Positions 17,467-26,299 of a DNA stretch of 61,247 nucleotides are shown piece by piece. This DNA comes from Collinsella sp. GTDB taxonomy: Bacteria > Actinomycetota > Coriobacteriia > Coriobacteriales > Coriobacteriaceae. Both the position numbers and the translations under genes were made by a program. The stretch spans positions 1 through 61,247 of the forward strand of contig JAGZEK010000012.1 in the NCBI GenBank assembly GCA_018368345.1, in the 5' to 3' direction. The notes under the pieces were generated by a model. The model saw only the letters and a list, made by a program, of their open reading frames with translations, had not been told where the DNA came from and did no database searches. Every line of letters begins with the position of its first letter. Position 1 is the first letter of the stretch.

Positions 17467-17491
17467 ATGGCCGACTCATTGAGCCGGCCAT
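17461..17491 (-). terminator. Terminator between rpmF and plsX
   Basis: Arms 17467-17477 and 17481-17491 pair around a 3-nt loop with one mismatched position, and on the minus strand TTTTTGTAT follows. It separates the rpmF transcript from plsX; its T-tract is part of the duplicated segment. Confidence 0.6.
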
Positions 17492-17532
17492 TGTGGTTCC
17501 ATTTGGAACGGCATCGCATCCAAAGTATACCG

Positions 17533-17712
17533 TTACTCGGTAACGATAACCTCGCGGTCCTTGTAGAAACCGCAGCTGGGGCACACGTGGTGCGGAAGCT
17601 TGACAGCGCCGCAACGGGGGCACGTGGACTGAGCCGCAGCCGAGATCTTCATGTTAGCGGAACGACGGGTGTGAGTGCGGATACGACCCTGCTTTTGTTT
17701 AGGTACGGGCAT
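17533..17712 (-). CDS. rpmF: 50S ribosomal protein L32
   Basis: A 59-residue basic protein begins MPVPKQKQGRIRTHTRRS, a classical L32 opening, and has a zinc ribbon made of CPRC and CPSC pairs. It is too short for many gene-calling cut-offs but unmistakable. It follows the yceD-like gene, an old and widespread pairing, and precedes plsX with a terminator between. Confidence 0.97.
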   Translation of the reverse strand: MPVPKQKQGRIRTHTRRSANMKISAAAQSTCPRCGAVKLPHHVCPSCGFYKDREVIVTE

Positions 17713-17776
17713 AGTGACCTTCCTTATGAACTATCCAGTGTGGCGATTACGCGCAAGTAGCGATACTACCACAGTT

Positions 17777-18331
17777 TTACTCATCGAGCTTGAGATTCTT
17801 CAATGCTGCAAATGGATTTTCCGTGGCAGCGGCCCATTCCGCCTCTGCCTGGGCGGCGCAATCGCATTGCTCGACGTTGAGATTGCAACCGCATGTGGGG
17901 CACAGACCACGGCAATCGGGCTTGCAGAGCACTACAAACGGCGTGTCCATAACGACCGCGTCATTGATGGGCTCACCCAGATCGACTAGACGGTCCTCAC
18001 CCAGGAGCTCGTAGCCGTCCTCGTAGGCCTCGGGATCCTCGGGCTCCTCAAAGAGGTAGAACTCCTCGATCTCGCCGGCGATATCAAACGAGGCGGGTTC
18101 CAGGCAACGGTCGCACTCGCCGGTGGCGTGCGCGCGGACCATGCCCGTGAGCAAGACACCGGTACCGGCATTGGTAAAGACAACGTCGTAGTCGATGCCG
18201 TCCTGTAGCTGGTACTCCTTCTCGCCCACCGTGTAGGTGGCGACATCGACCTTACCGGTCAGCGGATACGAATCTCCAGGAAACTCGAGTTGCTCGGAAA
18301 GATCGACGGTAACGCTCGGGAACTCAGCCAT
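17777..18331 (-). CDS. YceD/DUF177 family protein
   Basis: This 184-residue protein contains the YceD pattern: GECDRCLEPA, then an acidic stretch and a C-terminal DCRGLCPTCGCNLN, four or more cysteines suggesting zinc. The family is tied to large ribosomal RNA metabolism and nearly always sits upstream of rpmF, as here. The ATG at 18331 overlaps the stop of the coiled-coil gene by one base, so translation is probably coupled. Confidence 0.9.
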   Translation of the reverse strand: MAEFPSVTVDLSEQLEFPGDSYPLTGKVDVATYTVGEKEYQLQDGIDYDVVFTNAGTGVLLTGMVRAHATGECDRCLEPASFDIAGEIEEFYLFEEPEDPEAYEDGYELLGEDRLVDLGEPINDAVVMDTPFVVLCKPDCRGLCPTCGCNLNVEQCDCAAQAEAEWAAATENPFAALKNLKLDE

Positions 18332-18828
18332 TACCACTGACCATTCTGTTGGGCAGCACCCTCGTTGAGCTGCTGACGGCAACGGGTAACGGTGCCGGTC
18401 AGACTCTTGAGGTTTTCCTCCAGGTGCGTAAAGACCTGCTCTGCGTAGTCCTCGGCAGCATAACGCGTCTCGCGCTCGTACTGCTGGGCACGATCGCGGA
18501 TGTCGTCGGCCTGCTGCTGCGCAAGGCGGACGATCTCCTGCTCACCGGCAATGGTGAGGGCCTGCTGCTGAGCGTCAGCGATGATGGAATCGGCCTGGGC
18601 GGCGGCGGAAGCCATAAGCTCCTCGCGCTCCTTAAGGATACGGCGGGACTTCTGCCACTCCTCGGGATAGCTCATGCGGATCTCGTCGAGGATGTTGAAG
18701 AACACGTCGGCGTCGATGACCTTGAACTGAGCGTTCTTGCCGAAAGGCGGCTTGGCTTCCTCGATCAGCCCTTCGAGCTCATCGACCAAGCTGACGATCC
18801 TATCGCCAGGAAAATTCTCGCCCGGCAT
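18331..18828 (-). CDS. Coiled-coil protein of the DivIVA/ATP-synthase-b-like type
   Basis: This 165-residue protein is mostly alpha-helical coiled coil: an N-terminal segment IVSLVDELEGLIEEAK, then a long Ala-, Gln- and Glu-rich stretch (about 80-145). It has no membrane segment or catalytic motif. Such proteins in actinobacteria are often called DivIVA-like cell-envelope scaffolds, but direct homology is not clear from sequence alone. The start MPGENFPGD lies six bases after AAAGGAG. It heads the yceD-rpmF genes. Confidence 0.7.
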   Translation of the reverse strand: MPGENFPGDRIVSLVDELEGLIEEAKPPFGKNAQFKVIDADVFFNILDEIRMSYPEEWQKSRRILKEREELMASAAAQADSIIADAQQQALTIAGEQEIVRLAQQQADDIRDRAQQYERETRYAAEDYAEQVFTHLEENLKSLTGTVTRCRQQLNEGAAQQNGQW

Positions 18829-18896
18829 CCGGTCTCCTTTCATAGGTAACATATCATCGTGCTAGTTTACCACATGCCACCAGGCAATAAGAAACG

Positions 18897-19394
18897 TCAC
18901 GAAAAGCGATGTTTGAGCGCTTCGACCACGTTGGACGGGACAAACGTCGATACATCGCTGCCGAGCGAGGCAATCTGGCGAACAACCGAGCTCGAGATAT
19001 AGCCGTACTGCGGCGCGCTCATGACAAAGATGGACTCCAGCTCGTTATCCAAGCGATAGTTGAGGTCGGCCTGCTGCAGCTCGTACTCAAAGTCGGTCAT
19101 GGCGCGCAGGCCCTTGACCACGGCCCCCGCCCCCTGCTCACGAGCGAAGTCGACCAAGAGGCCGGTAAAGGGCAGGACCTCGACGCCGTCGATATCACCG
19201 AGCGCCTCGCGGGCCAGCGCCACGCGTTCGTCGAGCATAAAGGTGGTACCCACGCCGTTTTTACCCTGCGATTCGGCAACGGCGACGATCACGCTGGGAA
19301 AGATACGGCGGGCGCGGCGGATCACATCGATATGGCCAAACGTGATGGGATCAAAGGTGCCCGGGACGATCACGCGGTTGATGGTGTCACTCAT
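18897..19394 (-). CDS. coaD: Phosphopantetheine adenylyltransferase
   Basis: This 165-residue enzyme makes dephospho-CoA from 4'-phosphopantetheine and ATP. The nucleotidyltransferase motif GTFDPITFGHIDVI is at the N-terminus, and ISSSVVRQIASLGSDVSTFVP near the C-terminus holds the second ATP-binding site. Its ATG 19394 is preceded by AGGAGG and overlaps the end of rsmD by eight bases, a common rsmD-coaD pairing. Confidence 0.96.
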   Translation of the reverse strand: MSDTINRVIVPGTFDPITFGHIDVIRRARRIFPSVIVAVAESQGKNGVGTTFMLDERVALAREALGDIDGVEVLPFTGLLVDFAREQGAGAVVKGLRAMTDFEYELQQADLNYRLDNELESIFVMSAPQYGYISSSVVRQIASLGSDVSTFVPSNVVEALKHRFS

Positions 19395-20043
19395 GAGCAT
19401 CCTCCTGAAACGTCGTGGCATCGTTGTTGTCAGCATCGGTGCCGGCGTTATCGCCCTCGCCATCGTTATCGCCGACCCAACGAAGCAGGTCGACCGAGGT
19501 AATGCCGTAGCGCTTCTCACGTACAGTCTCAAAGCCTGCCGGATGCGCGCCCGCATCGGCAGCGGCATGCTCAAACAAGGCGAAAGCGCCAGGTGCAAGT
19601 AAACCCTGCTGAGCCAGGTTCTGCAGCAGTTCCTCGACCGGCTCGGCACCAAAAGCATAGGGCGGGTCGAGCAGGACCAGATCAAAGGGGCCGCCCGGTA
19701 CACGACCGCGCGAGGCACTCGCCAGCATGTCGCCCGTGACCACGCGCCAACGCGCACGGTCGCGGCAGAGCGACTCGATATTCTTGGTAATGAGCCGCGC
19801 GGCGTTGCGATCGATCTCAAACGTCGTGAGCGAGCGGGCCCCACGAGAGAGCATCTCTAACCCTAAGGCACCGGAGCCGCCAAAGGCGTCCAGCACGCGG
19901 ACCTCGTCCAGATCGAAGTCGAATGCCGACATGACCATAGATGCGCACGACTCGCGCACGCGATCAGTCGTGGGGCGGGTGACATCGCGACCACGGGGCT
20001 CCTCGATCTTACGACCGCGCCATTCGCCGCCGATGATTCTCAT
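19387..20043 (-). CDS. rsmD: 16S rRNA (guanine966-N2)-methyltransferase RsmD
   Basis: This 218-residue SAM-dependent methyltransferase begins MRIIGGEWRGRKIEEPRG, a signature opening for RsmD. It has LDAFGGSGALGLEMLSRGA (SAM site) and LVLLDPPYAFG, the catalytic DPPY. The C-terminal 30 residues are an Asp- and Asn-rich low-complexity tail beyond the usual end of the family. It overlaps recG upstream by four bases and coaD downstream. Confidence 0.95.
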   Translation of the reverse strand: MRIIGGEWRGRKIEEPRGRDVTRPTTDRVRESCASMVMSAFDFDLDEVRVLDAFGGSGALGLEMLSRGARSLTTFEIDRNAARLITKNIESLCRDRARWRVVTGDMLASASRGRVPGGPFDLVLLDPPYAFGAEPVEELLQNLAQQGLLAPGAFALFEHAAADAGAHPAGFETVREKRYGITSVDLLRWVGDNDGEGDNAGTDADNNDATTFQEDAHE

Positions 20044-22217
20044 CCTCCGCTGACCTCCTTAAAAATATGTCGATAACGCACGGCGACCGCGTCGCGCAGG
20101 GGGCGCGTCGCCACGGAGTCAAGTGTACAAGCATACCGCAAGAGCTCGACCGCGTCCAAATGGGCCCACTCGATCAGCTCCTCGTCGGCATCCAGGTCGA
20201 CAAAGCGCAGGGTCACACCGCCGTGCTGGCGGTACCCCAGGATTTCGCCCTCATGGCGCAGGCGCAGGTCCATCTGGGCGAGTGTAAAGCCATCAGAGGT
20301 TTTTTCGAGCGATTGCAGGCGATCTTGCGCTGCCGAAGCGCCACCGTTGCCCTTGGAGTGCGTCATGACCAGGCACGTGCCCGACACGCTGCCACGGCCC
20401 ACGCGACCGCGCAGCTGGTGCAGGGCAGCCAACCCAAAGCGCTCGCCGTTCTCGATGACCATGACGGTGGCGTTAGGCACGTCGACGCCCACCTCGACCA
20501 CCGTAGTCGAGACGAGCACGTCGATCTCGCCACGCTTGAAGGCGTCGATCACACGATCCTTCTCCCCCGCCGGCATGCGGCCGTGAAGGCGCTCGATGAC
20601 AAAACCCGGCAACGCCAGACGCAGGCGATCGAGCTCGGTTGCCGTATCGTGCAGCGGCACGGGGACCGTCACGCGGCCCTCGTCGTCGCGGGCGATACCA
20701 GGTACGTCTTCCAGCTCATCGGCCGAGTCACTCGGCTCCACGAGCGGGCAAATCACGTAGCCCTGCTGGCCTTTTGCATGCGCCTCGCGGATGGCGCCAT
20801 AGGCGAGGTCGCGGCTCGACTCGGTGAGCACGCGTGTCGTCACGCCAGCGCCAGGAACGGGCCGATGGCGGATGATGCTCGTGTCCAGATCGCCGTAGAC
20901 CGAAAGCGCCAGCGTACGTGGGATCGGCGTCGCCGTCATAACGAGCAGATCGGCACCCGGGCCCTTGGCGCGCAGGGCGTTACGTTGGCCCACACCAAAC
21001 CGGTGCTGTTCATCGATGACCACGAGCGACAGATGCTTGAACGCAACGTTATCTGAAAGCACCGCGTGGGTGCCAAAGAGCACGTCGAGCTCGCCCGATT
21101 CCAGCTGGGCGTGAATGCGCTCGCGCTCTGCGGCCGGCGTGGCACCCGTCAGGAGCGCCCAGGACATGCCAGCCTGCGAGAGCAGAGGGCCGGTCTTATC
21201 GGCATATTGGCGCGCCAGCACGCCCGTGGGCGCCATAACGCAGGCCTGCGTGCCGCTATCGGTAGCCACAGCCAGCGCGCAGGCGGCAACGGCGGTCTTA
21301 CCGGTACCAACATCGCCCAGCAGCAGGCGGTTCATAACGCGCCCGCCATCGCACATATCGCGCAGGATATCTTGGAACGCGGCCTCCTGCTCGTCGCTCA
21401 GCGAAAACGGCAGGGCTTGCTTGAGCGCGACCAGGTGCTCGCCCGCGGTGTGGGCGTAGGGAACGACTTCGACCAGGCCGCCGTCGTTGCGCAGGCGCAG
21501 TGCCAGCTGCAGGTAGAGGCACTCCTCATAAGCAAGGCGACGTCGCGCGATATCCCGCTCAGCCATACTCGATGGAAAGTGGATCGATCGAAGCGCGCGG
21601 GCATTGCTCATCAGGCGGCGCTTGACGCGCAGCTGAGCCGGAACAGGATCAAAGGGATTGCCGACGACCTCGAGCGCGCAGCTTACGATGCGGCGCATCC
21701 ACGCCTGGCTCACGCCATCACTCACGTAATGAACCGGCAGGATGGTGCCTGCGGCACGCCCGTCCTCGAGCTTTTCAAAGTGCGGCGAGGCCATCCGCTT
21801 AAAACCGTAGGCAAACTCAACCTTACCCATCACGGCCAGGCGGTCGCCCTGCTTAAGCTGCTGGGCAATCCAGGGCTGGCGGAAAAAGGCGACCTGCAGC
21901 ACGCCCGTCTCATCAACGAGTGAGACCTCGGTCACCTGCATGCGCGGACGCGGCTGCTTTTGGACGATACGGTCGACCGTGGCGATGATGGTGCACACAG
22001 TACCGATGGGCGCCATCTCGATAGACCAAGAACGGGTAAAGTCGAGGTATCGATGAGGGATATGGAGAAGGAGGTCCCCCACCGTCCGAATTCCCAGACG
22101 GCGAAGGGCCTCCTCACGTTTACCCGAAACATATTTGAGTCGCGCGATATCCTCGTCGAGCGCATTGCTCTGGGCAAAGCGCTCCGAGACGCGCGGCACG
22201 GAGCACAGCTCGGACAT
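20040..22217 (-). CDS. recG: ATP-dependent DNA helicase RecG
   Basis: This 725-residue enzyme remodels stalled replication forks and branched recombination intermediates. It has an N-terminal wedge/OB-type domain (about residues 60-160), Walker A LLLGDVGTGKT near residue 300, the DEQH box VIDEQHRFGVGQR, the LVMTATPIPRT motif and the C-terminal helicase domain ending in QLRGRVGRG and an LRHEGEILGYRQHGG block. Domain order and length are normal. It lies in fakA-recG-rsmD-coaD order. Confidence 0.96.
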   Translation of the reverse strand: MSELCSVPRVSERFAQSNALDEDIARLKYVSGKREEALRRLGIRTVGDLLLHIPHRYLDFTRSWSIEMAPIGTVCTIIATVDRIVQKQPRPRMQVTEVSLVDETGVLQVAFFRQPWIAQQLKQGDRLAVMGKVEFAYGFKRMASPHFEKLEDGRAAGTILPVHYVSDGVSQAWMRRIVSCALEVVGNPFDPVPAQLRVKRRLMSNARALRSIHFPSSMAERDIARRRLAYEECLYLQLALRLRNDGGLVEVVPYAHTAGEHLVALKQALPFSLSDEQEAAFQDILRDMCDGGRVMNRLLLGDVGTGKTAVAACALAVATDSGTQACVMAPTGVLARQYADKTGPLLSQAGMSWALLTGATPAAERERIHAQLESGELDVLFGTHAVLSDNVAFKHLSLVVIDEQHRFGVGQRNALRAKGPGADLLVMTATPIPRTLALSVYGDLDTSIIRHRPVPGAGVTTRVLTESSRDLAYGAIREAHAKGQQGYVICPLVEPSDSADELEDVPGIARDDEGRVTVPVPLHDTATELDRLRLALPGFVIERLHGRMPAGEKDRVIDAFKRGEIDVLVSTTVVEVGVDVPNATVMVIENGERFGLAALHQLRGRVGRGSVSGTCLVMTHSKGNGGASAAQDRLQSLEKTSDGFTLAQMDLRLRHEGEILGYRQHGGVTLRFVDLDADEELIEWAHLDAVELLRYACTLDSVATRPLRDAVAVRYRHIFKEVSGG

Positions 22218-22227
22218 GGGCAGTTGC

Positions 22228-23889
22228 CTACTCGATCGAGAAGATCACGGGATAGAGCGGCTGCTCGCCACGATGGGCGTCGACCTCCAGGTCGGGCTGA
22301 GCCTCCTCGATGGCGTCGACGATCTCCTGGAAGGCCTCATCGGACAGCTCCTCGCCGGCAAGAATCGTCAGCGCGTCGCCCTCCTCTTCCTCCTGCATGC
22401 GGTTGATGCAATCGAGCGTGACCTGCTTCACGTCGGAGCCGACCACGTCGATGGAGCCGGCAATGATGCCCATGACATCACCGGAGTGAATCGGCGAGCC
22501 GTCGGAAGCGCTGGAGTCGCGCACGGCGCGGGTGACCTCGCCATCGCGGACCTCGCTGATGGCGTCGACCATAGCGGCAACGGCATCCTCGAGCTCGGAA
22601 TCGGGCAGGACCGCGAACAGCGCGGAGAAGGCCTGCGGAACGGTTTTGGTGGGAACGACGGCAACCTTCTTGTCGGTGCAGGCAGAAGCGGCAGCCTCGG
22701 CAGCCATGCGGATGTTACCGTTGTTGGGCAGAATGATGACTGAGGTCGCGTTGACCTGGTCCACCGCGCCCAGCAGGTCTGCAGTCGAGGGGTTCATGGT
22801 CTGGCCACCCGACACGATCACGTCGACGCCGAGGGACTTGAGGATGTCGGCCTCGCCAGAACCGGCGGCAACGGCGACAAAGCCCAGCGCCTTGGCGGGC
22901 TCGGCGGCCTTTTCCTGGTCCTCGTGAATCTTAGCGGTACGGTCGTGGGCCTCCATCTCCATGTTGTGGATAAAGACCTCGTAAATCTGACCAAGCTGCA
23001 GCATGTGCTCGAGCACCAGGTTGGGGGTGTTGGAGTGCACATGGATCTTGTAATCGGGGTAGGCACCCACGAGCAGCTCGCAGTCGCCCATGGAGCCCAG
23101 GAACTTAAGGCACTCGTCCTCGTCAAAGGGGGCGTCGGCCTTAAAGAGGAACTCGTTGCAGTAGCGGAACTCCGAGCCCTCCCAGTCGTCGTTGGCCTCG
23201 ATCTCAACGCGACCAAGGGCCGCGTCGCGGGCAGAGCCAGCGGAATCAAACGTAGCGGAGAAATCCTCGACAACGGTGCTGCGGCCAAGTGCTGCGGCCA
23301 CGAAGTTCTCAAGGAAGATGGCAAAGCCAAAGGCGCCGGAGTCGACCACGCCGTTCTCCTTCAGAACGGGCAGCAGGTCGGGCGTGCGGGCGACGGACTG
23401 GTAGGCCTCGACGACGATGGCATCGAGCGTGTCCTCGGCCGAGAACTTCTTCTTTTCGCACTCGTCGGCCTTGGTCGAGACATCGCGCAGCACCGTGAGG
23501 ATCGTGCCCTCGATGGGCTTGCGGACGGCCTGGAAGGCGACCTTGACAGCGCGACGGAAGGCGAAGGCGATGTTGGCGGACGTAATGGGCTCGTCGGCGG
23601 AGACAAGACCCTCGGCCACGCCGCGAAGAATCTGCGAGGTAATAACGCCGGAGTTACCGCGGGCGCCCATCAGGGAGCCGTGAGTGATGGCGCCGGCGAT
23701 GGCCTCCATGTCGGCGTCGGCAGGAAGGGCGGAGAGCTCCTTGGTCACCGAGGCGAGCGTGAGCGACATGTTGGTGCCGGTATCGCCGTCGGGTACGGGG
23801 AAGACGTTGAGCTTGTTGATCTCCTCGGCCTTGTCGGAAACGGCAGCCGCAGCGATCGGAAAACAGGTGCGAATGGTCTTTGCAATCAT
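22228..23889 (-). CDS. DAK2-domain protein, FakA-like fatty acid kinase
   Basis: This 553-residue protein has an N-terminal DhaL/DAK2 domain with NVFPVPDGDTGTNMSLTL, the Asp-rich metal-ATP site, then a DAK1-like middle and C-terminal DegV-like domain. This matches the YloV/FakA family. FakA phosphorylates FakB-bound fatty acids at the membrane surface for phospholipid synthesis. No fakB (DegV) gene is in the window. It follows the Asp23 gene, the usual neighbour in Gram-positives. Confidence 0.9.
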   Translation of the reverse strand: MIAKTIRTCFPIAAAAVSDKAEEINKLNVFPVPDGDTGTNMSLTLASVTKELSALPADADMEAIAGAITHGSLMGARGNSGVITSQILRGVAEGLVSADEPITSANIAFAFRRAVKVAFQAVRKPIEGTILTVLRDVSTKADECEKKKFSAEDTLDAIVVEAYQSVARTPDLLPVLKENGVVDSGAFGFAIFLENFVAAALGRSTVVEDFSATFDSAGSARDAALGRVEIEANDDWEGSEFRYCNEFLFKADAPFDEDECLKFLGSMGDCELLVGAYPDYKIHVHSNTPNLVLEHMLQLGQIYEVFIHNMEMEAHDRTAKIHEDQEKAAEPAKALGFVAVAAGSGEADILKSLGVDVIVSGGQTMNPSTADLLGAVDQVNATSVIILPNNGNIRMAAEAAASACTDKKVAVVPTKTVPQAFSALFAVLPDSELEDAVAAMVDAISEVRDGEVTRAVRDSSASDGSPIHSGDVMGIIAGSIDVVGSDVKQVTLDCINRMQEEEEGDALTILAGEELSDEAFQEIVDAIEEAQPDLEVDAHRGEQPLYPVIFSIE

Positions 23890-23916
23890 GGGTATTTGAA
23901 TCTCCGTTTTCGGATG

Positions 23917-24273
23917 CTAGTTCAGACGGCTCTTGAGCGCGTCGATGTGAATGCCGATCTTAAGGCTGGCGGGATCGATCTGGGCGATCTCCTGCAGGGT
24001 AAAGGCAACGGAGCTCGAAAGATTGTGGCAGACGGACTTCATGTTGACGCCGTTCTCGAGCACGACGTGAAGATCGACCGTAAGGCCGTTCTCGTCGGCG
24101 GAGACAAGCACGCCCTTGCGGAGGCGCTGACCGGCAAGCAGGCGCACGCTCTCGGCGCCCTGGAGCTGTTCGGCCATACCGACGACGCCATAGCACGTCA
24201 TCGCGGCATAACCGGCAATATCGGCAATAACGTCGTTCGAGACGCTCAGACTGCCGTTAATGGTCTCAGACAC
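23917..24273 (-). CDS. Asp23/Gls24 family envelope stress protein
   Basis: This 118-residue protein starts at GTG 24273, five to six bases after AAGGAG. It shows the Asp23 pattern: IADIAGYAAMTCYGVVGMA, then VDLHVVLENGVNMKSVCHNLSSSV. Members are small soluble proteins that can sit under the membrane; the copy next to fakA is widely conserved but its precise job is not known. Confidence 0.9.
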   Translation of the reverse strand: MSETINGSLSVSNDVIADIAGYAAMTCYGVVGMAEQLQGAESVRLLAGQRLRKGVLVSADENGLTVDLHVVLENGVNMKSVCHNLSSSVAFTLQEIAQIDPASLKIGIHIDALKSRLN

Positions 24274-24432
24274 AAGAATCTCCTTTTCTTGGTGCTCGCG
24301 GCACCATGTCGTGGGAGCAATCATTGCAATATTCTACAACGACCGCGCCATGTTGAGGTGGCGGGCCTCGGGATTACATCCTCGACACGAAATGTTGATA
24401 CGGTAACGTTCGCGAACGGCGATCGCGGCATG

Positions 24433-24462
24433 AAAAAACCCGCCGCATAAGCGACGGGTTTT
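24433..24462 (-). terminator. Terminator of the tRNA-Asn transcript
   Basis: AAACCCGTCGC and GCGGCGGGTTT pair on the minus strand around TTAT, followed by TTTTTTC. It is seven bases past the CCA end of the last tRNA. Confidence 0.8.
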
Positions 24463-24468
24463 ACAACC

Positions 24469-24543
24469 TGGCTCCCCGGGTAGGACTCGAACCTACAACA
24501 GCGCGGTTAACAGCCGCGTGCTCTACCATTGAGCTACCGAGGA
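24469..24543 (-). tRNA. tRNA-Asn (anticodon GTT), copy 2
   Basis: The cloverleaf is clear on the minus strand: 5' TCCTCGG pairs with CCGGGGA at the 3' end, a D arm with GCTCAATGGTAGAGC, anticodon arm CGCGG-CTGTTAA-CCGCG with anticodon GTT, and a T arm with GTAGGTTCGAGTCCTAC. The CCA end is encoded. It is identical to the copy upstream. Confidence 0.96.
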
Positions 24544-24576
24544 ATTTAAAGCCCAACGGAAAGGGCTGGAAAATTC

Positions 24577-24651
24577 TGGCTCCCCGGGTAGGACTCGAAC
24601 CTACAACAGCGCGGTTAACAGCCGCGTGCTCTACCATTGAGCTACCGAGGA
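24577..24651 (-). tRNA. tRNA-Asn (anticodon GTT), copy 1
   Basis: This copy is base-for-base the same as 24469-24543, including the encoded CCA. The two are 33 bp apart and share one promoter and one terminator. Confidence 0.96.
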
Positions 24652-24681
24652 ATAGGTGCGTGCTCTCAAGCAACGAAGTTT

Positions 24682-24709
24682 ATTATACGGACGAATCAGC
24701 TTAGGGCAA
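24682..24709 (-). promoter_or_regulatory. Promoter of the tRNA-Asn pair
   Basis: On the minus strand TTGCCC (24704-24709) is followed after 16 bp by a perfect TATAAT (24682-24687), about 31 bases ahead of the first tRNA. Confidence 0.75.
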
Positions 24710-24736
24710 GAACTTTTTTAAGAAATTTTCCGACCC

Positions 24737-24790
24737 AGTCATTGGGGACGTTCTTAAACGACTAGTCATTCAAGAACGTCCCCAACGACT
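24737..24790. repeat. 54-bp REP-like palindrome
   Basis: Two 27-bp arms (AGTCATTGGGGACGTTCTTA and seven more bases, and its near-complement) meet at ACTAGT with about four mismatches. The inner 12 bp GGGGACGTTCTT/AAGAACGTCCCC are perfect. It lies between the tRNA promoter and the rpoD terminator, in DNA with no gene, and shares CATTGGGGACGT with 4423-4450. Confidence 0.75.
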
Positions 24791-24795
24791 ACATG

Positions 24796-24831
24796 AAAGC
24801 GCCCCCAAGCAGATGTGCTTGAGGGCGCTTC
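24796..24831 (-). terminator. Terminator of rpoD
   Basis: AAGCGCCCTCAAGC pairs with GCTTGGGGGCGCTT (one mismatch or G-U) on the minus strand, followed by TTTCATG. It starts nine bases past the rpoD stop. Confidence 0.7.
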
Positions 24832-24839
24832 TTGCTTGA

Positions 24840-26189
<1,350 letters not shown>

Positions 26190-26299
26190 AGATTCTCCCT
26201 TCATAGTCCACAGGACTCAACACTTTAGCACACACATTGACGTCTATACCCAAAAAGAGGACTGGATATAGGCGAGAATACGCTGGTTGACCACAACAT

